The position numbers and the translations under genes are program-made. A stretch of DNA of 64,000 bases from Todiramphus chloris collaris. Taxonomy: Eukaryota; Chordata; Aves; Coraciiformes; Alcedinidae. The stretch is from assembly GCA_025345505.1 (NCBI GenBank), contig JANVCC010000125.1, forward strand, positions 4,695,441 to 4,759,440. Reading direction: 5' to 3'. This document shows, in pieces, positions 36,006-46,900 of this stretch. How positions within the stretch are numbered: the first letter of the stretch is position 1; every line of letters begins with the position of its first letter. The notes under the pieces are model-generated. The model was not told the origin of the DNA, made no database searches, and saw only the letters and a list, made by a program, of their open reading frames with translations.

Positions 36006-38624
36006 GCTAAGCAGGAGCAAGGAAGGGAGAGAAAATAGCAAAAGACACATCTCATAGTTCAGCAGAGATGCTATCAATGTGGGTTGTCTCCCTAGAGCTT
36101 CCTGAACAATTTTAAACCGCAGTAGATTAGGATCGGAACCAAAAAAAAATGAGGAGAGAGAAAAAGAAAAGCCAACAGAAGAATTACAGGCAGACAAAAA
36201 GAGTGTGCGGCAGTGAGCAGCAACAGAAAACCCTGCTGTGGGGAGGGGGACCAGATGAAAAGGACCATGAGTCATAGCCAGCACTGGTACCTTTCTCAGC
36301 GCTGTCACAACAGTGCTTTACAGAGGGCGATGCACTCAGAGCCTGGTGGCACTCACCCCTTGCAGCCATTCAGGATGTGGGCTTTCTCTGCACCTCGCCT
36401 TAGAGCAAACTTGCTGGGGTTTGGGTTTTTTGTGGGGTTTTTTTTGGTTGACATCCCTTTGCCACCTCGTCTGGAATGAGTATTTTGCTCAGATCTACCT
36501 TATGGCAAGACATGTCACTTCTTGGAGATGAGCCTGAGCTGTGAGCCAGATGAACCTGGTGGGTGAGTGAGAAAGGGGGAGATCCCAGGGCTTGGAAAAG
36601 TTGATAGTGCAGCTGAGTTGTGCTGTCTTTTAGTGGCTTATGTTCGGAAAAGCTCTGCTAGATGCTATATTACCCTACAGTGATGCCAGGGTCCCTCCGC
36701 AATTATGCGTTGTGATGCGCATTGTGTTCCTTCTCTGAATCACTGTCTGGAGGACCCTATCCTTCACCAAGGACTCTAAGATGCGCCTGAAGTTACAAGT
36801 CTGAAGGCTGGTGTGCAATTAATCCCATATTCTTGAAGGAACTAAATTTTCTACTGGTGAACAAGGGATTTTCTGTATTATCCTATATCTGCTGTGCCAG
36901 AATTTTCCCTTTCACTCCCAGAATCTCTTTCTCATTCTACAAGAAAAAAGAAAATAAAATTAAAACAAAAAAAAAACCAAAAAAAAAACCCATAAAAAAA
37001 AAAAAAAAAAAAAGAAATCACAGTGCCTTCCCTTTGCTTCTTCCACCCTTCAGTTGTTATCATCTCCTATAGGTTACCAGACAAAGCTGGCCAGTCATTT
37101 CTTTGTGAGGAAAACCATCAAAAAGGGAATAAAATTAAGAGAAAGCAAAGCTTTTTAATTTATTAAAAAAAAAAGTGGGAGTAGAAGAATAACACATTTA
37201 ATTTACACCATACGTCTCTATTCATCCATCTCTAGCACCGGAACACTTTATTGCATTGATGTTGGCACTTGCAACGCAGAGTTCCGCACTGAAAACACGG
37301 TTAGCGTCAGTGGCTGCATTGTTCCTGGCCACCCGTTGTCCTCCACGGCTGGGGCCCACACATCACTTGCTGGGAGGATGGGGAAGCAAGAGGGAAACTG
37401 AGGGCAGCCTGCTATCAATATTAACTATAATCATAATAATTATTATTGGTGCCACTCCTTCTGATGCAGAGGAGCCTGCAAGTTCTCTCCTTTTCTCTCT
37501 TCGTCTGAGAAGGCTCACTTTGCGGGAAGATAAAGTGCTTTGTTTTCAGACTAAAAATGTCTTCTGTATTTTATAGGTTTTCTCTCCACTTATTTAATGG
37601 GATGTTTGTTATTTTTGTTTCCTCACAGAGGAAATGTTAACGAGTGCCTCCTTGTGCTGCCCTTGCCTCCTCAAGCCTGCCTGAGGCTAAATCAAGAAAG
37701 TCAAAGGAGGTGTCAGTGTTTTTCACAGCAAGAACATGAAGCCTGGTGTTGGTTGTTATGACCTTCCTAAGGTCAACACAAATAGAAGCACATCTCCAAA
37801 TGAACTTCATTTTCCTCCCATGTACATCGTTGATGAGCCAGTAGAGTTTTATTTGTTGCTAGCCAAACAAGCAAGCCCCGCGTTGATTGGCCTGATTTAT
37901 GAAATTTCATCTGCCTTTATGCTGCATGGATGAGACCTGAATCTGGTCCTTGTTTGGATGCACGCTTGACTCTTCCCCCACCTGCTCCCCTTTAGGGTGC
38001 TCCTCTAAGTGCTCTAGTAAAAGTTTCTGAATTTAGTGATTTTTTTTTACTCCTCCTCAGCAGTAAACACTGCAAATCACAGGTCTACTAAATAAAGAAA
38101 AGCAATAGGGTGACTGTGACGCTCACAGCCCTGGTTCATTTCCTGCAGTGTCTGGGAGTATGGAGTCCCACCAGTCCAGGAGGGCTGTGCTTCTCCCCAT
38201 ATTCCAGGACAATTTGCCTGTGCTGCTCTAGGGACTATCTGTGGTCCACTCATCCAGTCCCACCCTCCCCTGCAGCCCCAGCATCTCTATCAGGGTTTCA
38301 TGTTAACATTTGCATGGCAAGGTGAGTTGAGGTCCAGGGGTGATGGTAGAGGATCACTGAGATGATCACAGCCACACAGGTTAAATAGGGCACTGTCCTT
38401 TTTAGTGGCAGATCGAAGGGCCATCAAACCATGCTCTTGGTCATGTGGTGAGCCAGGGGAAGCTGTACAGACACATGTCTTTGGCAGGACCAGCTACTCA
38501 CATGATGAGAGAGTGGCTCAGACTGTCTCATAGATTGCCTGCTTCTGGTCCTTAGGGACATTGTGCTGTTCCCGTAAGCGAGTCTGTGTTAAGCCACTCA
38601 TTCAGCCACCTTGTTATGTCCTTG
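36006..38624. other. Intergenic, with a candidate conserved block
   Basis: No gene seen. The stretch 37220-37470 keeps several CpGs and ends in a TAAT/ATTATT-rich part, which may be regulatory. Confidence 0.5.
36945..37015. repeat. A-rich low-complexity stretch
   Basis: Long A runs broken by CC and T; may cause indel errors in the assembly. Confidence 0.9.
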
Positions 38625-38700
38625 ATCACTGCAGGAGGATTGAACTAGGTGACCTGTAAAGGTCTCTTCCAACCCAAAGCATTCTATGATCCCATGATTT
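38625..38700 (+). mobile_element. CR1 LINE 3' tail fragment
   Basis: 'ggattgaactaggtgacctg' and 'ccaacccaaagcattctatgat' mark the last 75 bp of a CR1. Confidence 0.85.
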
Positions 38701-39530
38701 ATTTCCTCAGCACCCACATGGATTTTTCCTCCTGGACTAGGGCATGTGGGAAGGGCCTTAGGGGTGGTGGGACCCCAGTTTTCCATCAGTGAAGTGAAGC
38801 TGAACTGGTTGAAGGGAAGATTTACAAGCTGCAAACACCCTTTTACAGTTCATGGGGAGGAGGAAGCATTGGAAGATTCCTGTGACCGCATCAGAAAATG
38901 CTGCCTTGTTGTAGTTGTTAACAGTCAGTCCCAGTCCCATAGAGAATCTACCACAGCCCTTTTCCCTGTCAAATGACATAGTCCTACCCCTCCTATGAGT
39001 GGCAACAGCTCTTTCCTTTGAGGGGAAATGTCAGAGGAATCTAAGGCATACTCAGAGAAAGCAGGTCCATGTTTTCCAGGGCTGCAGAAGCCTCTTTGCA
39101 CATGGTATTGTAGGTATCCTCCAAGACACTCAACAGCAACAAAAGCCATGTTTGTTTGGACAGCTCCTTGCTAAACTCATTCTCAAATTCTCTATTAATT
39201 TCCCTCTGGCTAATGCCCCTAACCTGGGTTAAAGAACTCCATTTCATAATGGGGACATGCCATGCAGGATATTTTCTAATGTTTTCAGGTACAGATCCCT
39301 TTACTTGCAAATGTTTATTGTTTAGTCTTCCCTTCATATGTAGATACTCTTCTCTGCCTGGACCATGGATCAGTTACTGCCCTGCTGAACGGATGTGTAG
39401 TTTTTTTGTCTCTTCAGGTACATATAACACCCCCACCCCCCAAAATGCTTCATTTGCTTTCATTCAGACTGAAATCCCAAAGCATTTTCAAATCTACCTG
39501 CCCCAGCCTGGCTAGGATTTGGCCACATAG
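38701..39530. other. Intergenic, with a 98-codon minus-strand frame
   Basis: A minus-strand frame at 39041-39337 has Leu-rich, protein-like composition (contains KELSKQTWLLLLLSVLED) but no ATG-supported family match. Probably chance. Confidence 0.35.
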
Positions 39531-40293
39531 GTGTTTTTGGACAACACTTCAAGCATGCTTGAAGCCATGAGGTTTAACAAGGTCAAGTGCTGGGTCCTGA
39601 ATTTCAGTCACAAGAACCCCATGCAATGCTGCAGGCCTGGGGAAGAGCAGCTGGAAAGCTGCTTGGCAGAAAAGGACCTGGGGGTTCTGGTTGACACCCA
39701 GACGAAGATGAGCCAGCAGTGTGCCCAGGTGGCCAAGAACACCAATGGCATCCTGGCCTGTATCAGCAATAGTGTGGCCAGCAGGAGAAGGGAAGTGATC
39801 ATGCCCCTGTATTCAGCCACACCTTGAGTACTGTGTCCAGTTCTGGGCCCCTTGGTTCAGGGAAGACATTGAGTTGTTGGACTGAGTTCAGAGAAGGGCA
39901 ACCAATCTAGTGAAAGGTCTGGAGAACAAGAATTGGGATTGTTTAGTTTGGAGAAGGCTGAAGGGAGACCTTCTCACTCTCTATAGCTACCTGAAAGGAA
40001 CTTGTAAAGAGGTGTGTGCCATCTCTTCTTTCAAGTAAATAATGACAGGACTAGAGGAAATGTCCTGAAGTTGCCCCAGGGGAGGTTTAGACTGGATATT
40101 AGGAAGAATTTATTGTAGAAAAATGTAGATGAGGCACTTCAGGACATGCTCTAGTGGGATGGTGAAGTGTTGTGGTTTTTTGTTTGGTTTTTTTTGCAGG
40201 TTTTCTTTTGGGTGTGTTTTTTGGGGGGTTGACAGTTGGATGCGGTGATCTTAGAGGTCTTTTCCAACTGTGAAAGTTCTGTGATTCTGTAAT
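39531..40293 (+). mobile_element. CR1 LINE with end of the reverse-transcriptase frame
   Basis: A frame from about 39531 to 39827 encodes the C-terminal part of CR1 ORF2, with [17 protein letters not shown] and [10 protein letters not shown]. The usual non-coding CR1 3' region follows, to 'gtgaaagttctgtgattctgta' at about 40293. A T/G-rich insertion lies near 40170-40230. The element is 5'-truncated and cannot move by itself. Confidence 0.93.
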
Positions 40294-41384
40294 TTGGCAC
40301 TAGGGTTTCAAAATAGGTCTCGGTGCTTGGACATTCCTGAAGGTAAAGGAAACACTAAACACACTATTGTAACTCATTTTGTGGACATTGTTTACTTGTT
40401 TCTTGTAATGCTTGGATAGTGATTTCTTTGATCATGGACCATGAAAATTTTCCTTCAATGGTGGGGTACAGGATGCTCTGCCTCTCTCTTAATAGGAATG
40501 TCTGTCTCCATCAAGACATGGCAAAGGGCATCAAAGGGACACTGGACCTGTCTATGGTCATAGTGGACACGAGGCTGCTGTAACAAGACAGATCTGTGCC
40601 TCCAGAGCTCTGTATACTGATGTCTGCCAGCACCCAGCTAGCTGCTCTCACAGACATCACCATGAAACCATTAACTGGGCCACTGCTCACTTGTTTTTAG
40701 CAACGGTATCACTCTGTAATGCCTCAGTTTACCTTTTTTTCAACTTTTTCCTTTTTCTTCTTCTTCTAAACTATTTCTCTTACTTTTGTCTCGCCTGAGC
40801 ATTGCCCTTAACGAAAGATTTCCCCGAAGCATCTTTGTTTTTTGTTGCTAATCTGTCCTAGCCACGGGGAGCCACAGCTTGAGTCAGTACAGGAGATGTG
40901 TCCCATTGGCTCTGCTGGAGATAACAACAGAGCTGCTGTCTCACGTGGTAATGTGGAGCCTGCATCACTAATAACACAGAGGGTAATGTTAGGTCACTTC
41001 TAAAGGGAAGGGAGCCTCATTCAGTGCGTCCTCATCCCAGTCTAATGCAACCACCTTTTCCATTTCCATTATTTAAGTCCCTGTAAATGAGAGAGATGGA
41101 TAATTAGGGGCAGCAGAGAAGCTACGGGGAAACAGAGAAATGTGAAAAGCAAGCAGCAGACTGTACTAATTTCTTCTTCCCAAAAGCATGAGGCCCCAAA
41201 CATCACTAAAAGACATATTAGATCAGGGCTAGCAGGAGCTGGGGAGTGAGTTGCTGTGTAAAGCTCTCCAGGAGCTTTCCCTTCCCAAAAAAAGCCTTCA
41301 TCACAGCATCACAGTTCCCAGGCACATCACTAACCCACACTGAACACGACTGCTTGGTGCTCTCAGGATGGAGATCATCAGGTC
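40294..41384. other. Intergenic, nothing recognised
   Basis: Unique DNA with a T/C-rich part at 40730-40790. Confidence 0.6.
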
Positions 41385-41640
41385 CATGGGAGCAAAGCCT
41401 GGTCCAGGACTTAACAACCCTTCTGGTGAAGAAATTGTTACTAAGATTGAACCTAAACCTCTCCTGGCACAGCTTGAGGCTGTGTCCTCTTGCCCTATCA
41501 CTTGTTACTTGGAAGAAGAGACCGGCCCCCCCACCTTGCTTCAGTCTCATTTCAGGCAGTTGTTGAAAGCAGGAACTTCTCCACTCAGCCTTTTTTTCTC
41601 CAGACTAAACAATCCCAGTTGTTCAACCTTAACAAGGCCA
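41385..41640 (-). mobile_element. CR1 LINE fragment abutting the assembly gap
   Basis: Antisense CR1 ('ccaggacttaacaacccttctgg', 'cctaaacctctcctggc', 'gtcctcttgccctatcactt') that runs into the N block. Confidence 0.9.
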
Positions 41641-41740
41641 NNNNNNNNNNNNNNNNNNNNNNNNNNNNNNNNNNNNNNNNNNNNNNNNNNNNNNNNNNNN
41701 NNNNNNNNNNNNNNNNNNNNNNNNNNNNNNNNNNNNNNNN
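41641..41740. other. Assembly gap (100 N)
   Basis: Exactly 100 N, the usual placeholder for a gap of unknown size. It lies between a CR1 and a CpG-rich block, so GC-rich sequence may be missing. Confidence 0.99.
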
Positions 41741-41744
41741 ATAG

Positions 41745-42560
41745 CCAGGGTTATTTCCACCTGATCATTTACTGTCCCTCAGACATGACCGGGGTGTCAC
41801 GATGATCCTGCTGTAGGGCTGCGGAGGTGGTTGCGGGGCTTCTGCTGCTGTCCTGTTGCCGGGCTCCTGATTTCAGCCTGGCGGGCTCCGGGGAGGGGTG
41901 GGCAGCCCGGCTCCCAGCACAGTGGCATTTAGCTCTCCATGGATGCTGCAAGAGACAGAGGAAAGGTTCGGGGCGGGGAGGAGCTGGGGGGGGCCAACGG
42001 AGCCGGCGCTCCTTTGCCACTCGCGGCTTTGGTCCCCGCTCGGCACAGACGGTGCCTCCCCACCGAGCTGCCCGGAGAGACCCCAGCCCACGCTGGGGGC
42101 GAGGACGCGGTGTCCCCGCTTTCCCACCTCACACCCCCAGCTGCTGTTTTTCAGCAGCCGGCTGCGGGGAGGAAGGGGAGGAGGAGGAGGGGGTGGGGAA
42201 GGCAGCGGCTCCGGATTAAGGGTTCCTGAGCGAGAAGCTGGGCAGCGATCGGTACCCGTCCCTGCGTCTCCCTCGCCGTGAGCCATCCCGGAACGAGGCA
42301 GCGAGATGTGTGGGTGCGCGGGGGAGAAGGGGTGAGTGGGAGCAGGGAGAGGGGCAGACAAAAGAGATGGGAAAAGGGAGGGGTGAGCGGCGTGTGTGAC
42401 AGAGACCGGCTCTGCCGCAGGCTCCTGCCCGCTCCCCACCCGCCTGCAAACCGGGGACGGAGCTGAGCTTGGCAGGGGAGGAAAACGGGCCAGGGCAGCA
42501 CCCCCCAGGCACTGCTGGAGGAGAGGGGATGTGGGCATGGCTCCCCAAATGTGGTGCCTG
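41745..42560. promoter_or_regulatory. CpG-rich block, likely promoter of an unseen transcript
   Basis: Dense CpG and high GC stand out from the surrounding AT-rich DNA. A strong plus-strand donor context (AAGGGGTGAGTGG) lies at about 42327-42340. Long frames on both strands reflect base composition and none looks like a protein I know. It could be the first exon of a lncRNA or of a gene continuing outside the window, or have been cut by the adjacent gap. Confidence 0.5.
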
Positions 42561-43314
42561 CTCCAGCGTGGTTATAGCTTTTTTTTTTTTTCCTCCTCTT
42601 TAGGCTCTGCATTGGGGAGGGGGAGAGCATCCCTGCAGTGCTGCTTTGCTCCGAGTCAGGAAGGCTCTCTGGAGTGATGCTTACAGAGTTTGTGAAGGAG
42701 GTGGAAGGCCGAAGGTTTCGAGTTTTGTGGCTCCCACGATGAACACATGCAGATTCCTCCTTCCTGTTCACCACTCACTCTCCAGAATCCTCCGACTCCC
42801 TCCCCAAGTTCTGAGTGTGATGGATGTGAAAAGCACCATTTGTCTACTATGTCAGATCTTGTGAGGGCAACACAATCTCATCGGGGTACCCCCACATTTC
42901 TGCCAGCAGTTGTGCGGGAAGCTGACAGAACATTATACCCAAAGCTCTAGTGTGGGGGGAGTGGTCTTTAAACAATGTTTATCACCTACTTTATTAACGA
43001 GGAGGCTGTCGCTATCCAGAATAGTCATGGGGCAGGGTGCCCTTCCCAGAAGTTGGGGAAAACCACATTCAAACATTTCTTTTAACTAGGACATGAACTG
43101 TGATTTCTTCACAACTGAAGAGCTCCAACCTCTGAATAGCTAACTAGCCATCTTCTGCAAGATCTTTACTGTTCTGGGTAACTGATCAAACATCCATCAG
43201 GCCAGACTAAAGTACAAACCTGTCAGCCTTGAATCTTGGAACATGTGCCTCAGGCTATGCATCTGATATCTCACCAGAAAGATGATACCATCTCCCTGCT
43301 TGTGCATATTCCAT
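42561..43314. other. Flank of the CpG-rich block, nothing recognised
   Basis: GC content falls back to background; short frames only. Confidence 0.55.
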
Positions 43315-43942
43315 CACACACAATGTAGCCAAGAAGGCCAACCATATCCTGGTCTGCATCAAAAGAAGCATGGTCATCAGGTCAAAGGAGGTGACTCTTC
43401 CTCACTACTCCTCTCTGGTGAAACCCCACCTGTAGCACCGTGTCCTGCTCTGAAGTTCTCAGCACAGGATGGACATGAATCTGTTGGAGCAGGTCCAGAG
43501 GAGTCCACAGAAATGATCCAAGGGTTGGAACCCCTCTGATGTCAGGCCAGGCTGAGAGAATTGGGGTTGTTCATCCTGGAGAAGAGAAGGCTCCAGGGAG
43601 ACCTTCTTGCATCCTTTCAATACTTAAAGGGTCCTATAAGAAAGATGGAGACAATCTTTTTAGCAGGGCCTGTTGTAACAGGACAAGGGCTAATGGTTTT
43701 AAAATATAAGAGGAGAGATTTAGGCTAGATCTAAGGATTTTTTTTTTTTACACTGAGGGTGGTAAGACCCTGGCCCAGGTTTCCCAGAGAGGTGGTCGAT
43801 ACCTGGAAACATTCAAGGCCAGGTTGGATGAGGCTCTGAGCAACCTGACCTAGCTGCAGATGTCCCTGCTCACTGCAGGGGGGTTGAACTAGATGACCTT
43901 TAAAGGTCCCTTCCAACCCAAACCATTCTATGATTTTATGAA
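43315..43942 (+). mobile_element. CR1 LINE fragment, about 630 bp
   Basis: Sense CR1 from the end of ORF2 ('gccaagaaggccaaccatatcc', in part; frame containing REVT-like KEVTLPHYSS) to the 3' tail 'aaaccattctatgattttatg'. It contains a poly-T stretch at 43738-43749. Confidence 0.95.
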
Positions 43943-46900
43943 AGCATAGGGATCCCACAAGGAACAACCAAGTCTTGTCCTGACCCAGAAGTACCTCAGC
44001 ATGTGTTCACCAAGACACAAGGGTCCAGATCAAGAAGGGATCCGAACTCACATCATCCAGGTTGGTCACCCCTATTCACCCACCCTTGAGAGTGACTTAA
44101 TTCTTTGCTCAGCCCCATAAACACAAGGTTTCCCTATCAGGCCCTTTGAGGTCTGGATGAGTTTGTGTTGTGGCCTGATAGAGTGCAGAGGTGACCATAG
44201 AGGCTCAAAAGGCAGATACCCAAGAGATGGCAGGTAGGGTCCTGCTCGATCACTGATAAGACACCTTTCTCCCTTTAATTTGGGGACTAAACAACCAGTA
44301 TGAAAGTTTTTCCTTCTTCTTTCCTCATCTTCTTGGTCCAAACATTTCTGTAGATTGCCTGTGGCATTTAGAACAGCTAAAATTATCTCAGTTAAATATC
44401 TCCACTGTTTTCCTTTGTTCTCTTTTTCTTTCTGTCTCTTTCCTTCCAGGCAGCTGGAACATATTCTTTAGACACTCTTTAAAAACATGAGAAAAAATCC
44501 AAACTACTTCAAATACACAACAGCTAAGACTCGTGTGTCTTCAGTTAGGCTTTTTTTAGAAACATAGATTAAATAGATGATGTGAAAAATAGGAAAAGAC
44601 CCATTGCTCCAGTATTCATCCATAGGAAAAACGAGAGTAGTTCTTGCTCAGTCCACCAAAGTCATCCCTTCATGGATTACAGGTCTACTGGAGGTGTGGA
44701 GGAAAGGGCTAAAAGGTTGTGCAGTGATTTTTGGGGCATGCTTAGTACCATGAGGTAGGAACATGAGAGTGCTGTTTTGCTCTGGCATGTTCCCACTGCC
44801 TGTCCACATGTTCATGTTAACAATATCTGTCCCTTTTTAATGACCCCGTCAGCTTTGCAAATTCCCTGACAGTCTGCTCTGGGAGAGAAAATTCCTTCCC
44901 AGCATCAAATTTGGCAGCTGCCTCATCCCTGTGCCTGACAGCATGAATCACCAGAGTTAAGTAACAAGCCCATTTATACATCAGGACACCATCACTGTCC
45001 AAGCAATCATTCTTACACTTTTCAACGTGAGGCTGATTACTGTGGATTCTGCCTATACTAATTCATTCATTTATTCATTTTCTTTCTTAATTTTCATCTC
45101 GATAACTTCTGGATGTTTTGCAAGCCAGAGGAAAACTTTAGAAGGGGGCTGGAATGCTAGGCAAAGTCACAAAATATTTCCCAACCCCCAAGAAGGGTTG
45201 TTTACTACTAATCTGATGAGTTTCTGGGAAACATCTCAGGAACTCTCACCAAGACTGTTTGGCAAGAACAAGTGGACCCCTAATGAGGTGCTGTGCTACC
45301 TGGTTTGTGTATTATTGCCTTACAAATACACCTACACCCCCACACACACACTTCAATGCACCTGCTATTTTTACAAATATTTTCTTGGTGTTGTTTTTCC
45401 ATCTTCTTAGTATCCATTTTATTGCTCTGGTGTATTGACAGTTATTAAAAAAGTGATTCCCAGGTGCATTTGGGTTATCCTTCCGAAAATGAAGTTTTGA
45501 TGGGTTGGAATGGCAGCGGGCAATCCATCTTGAAAGAAAGATCTGGGGAAAGTACAGTGCACTGTGAGTTTGTGGAGGCAGAGAGGGATCTGCAAATGTT
45601 ATGAAGCCTGGGAAAAGCAACAGGACTTGTACGCTGAGCATCAACTGCAGGGCTGCAATATTCAGTCATCGGCACAAAACAAATATAGGCTGAGGCTTGT
45701 GTTTCTCTGTGTTTAGTTCCAACATAAAACTTTCAGACTAGGTGTTCTGTGGTCTGGTCAGCCTGAGTTCATGCAGGACACAACCAAGGAGATGGCCATT
45801 GCCCTCTTTTCTGTGTAGCAGCTGACACGCCCCCATAAAGATCAGAAAATTCTGCCTCAAATACCTTCCTCTGTCAGATTGCAAACAAGAATTTGATGAA
45901 TACAGACCTCTGCTTTTCCAAATTGCCCCTTCAATCTGAGTGAAATACATCCAAGATCTCTCAGGTCTCTTTCTTTGTATAACAGAGTCACTAGAGCAGA
46001 GAATAATACATAGTTTTCTCAGAAAAGAATGATGCAGACTTGGGGAGAACTTACATTTCAGTTTTGAGGTTATTTCTCACTGTGTTTCCCTGCAGGTAAC
46101 TACTTTGGTACTTCCTTACAGGGCAGATTGCAAATATTCACCTGGAGCCAGATAATTCCTCTTAGGAAGCAGAAGGACCACAGCCTGCATCAAGGGTGGG
46201 GTTACTGCACATAAGGCCAGAACACCCTAGTGACACTAGTGGGCTACAAATCTCAGCATCTTTTAGACATCAGACTGAAGGAAGGAGAAGGAAGGGGCTC
46301 TGTGGCAGGCATAGTTTGGCAGCCAGGCTTCATTAACTCTGCTTTTCAAAGATGCATTTATCTTTCCAGTGTAACAACTGAGTTATCCCAGGCCCCATAT
46401 TCCATCCTCTTTAGTACATCCCCTCAGAGCTATTGCAGTAGGTAGCAAGCACCCACAGTCCCCATTGTGCCATTATCTCATTCTTTCCCTAACATATTAA
46501 ACTGCCATCAAAGATGAGGTTTGCAAACATAGTTTGTTGCCTACTGGAGCCTTACATTTCAGAGCTGTTGCTGCTGCTGTTGCATATTTTGTAGAATTTT
46601 TTTCCAGCAGTCCATTTTTGCTAATGGGCTCGCTTGGGGGTCTGTTGAACTGCAGGGAAAATGGAGACAAGCAACCATCCTGCTGGGAGACCTTTGCAAA
46701 CCTCAATGAACCTTTTGCAGAAACAGGAGTTCCATGTTCTTAATGAGATCATTTTCAGAAAAGTCTAGGAAAAAAAAAAAAAAGAAAAAGAAGAGAAAAT
46801 AGTGGCAGCAAAATAGAGATAATCACTAAAGGTGCTTTTCAAGTAAACCAGAAGCCCACTCAGTGTAATGAGACAGAAAAAATTCAAGAAACCTAACGGA

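Noticed and set aside
39531..39827. 98-codon frame as a separate gene
   Set aside because: It is the C-terminal end of CR1 reverse transcriptase.
36006..41384. Avian counterpart of the mammalian distal Arc enhancer (CRE, MEF2 and SRE within 100 bp)
   Set aside because: Reading 4-9 kb upstream of ARC, I found no cluster of all three cores. The only full CRE is in the LTR at 35.8 kb.
41368..41805. Frame spanning the N block
   Set aside because: It is open only because N cannot encode stops; the left part is CR1.
41873..42774. Frames of 110-221 residues on both strands in the CpG-rich block
   Set aside because: Pro/Arg/Gly/Ser-rich in several frames at once, as expected from GC-rich DNA with few stops.
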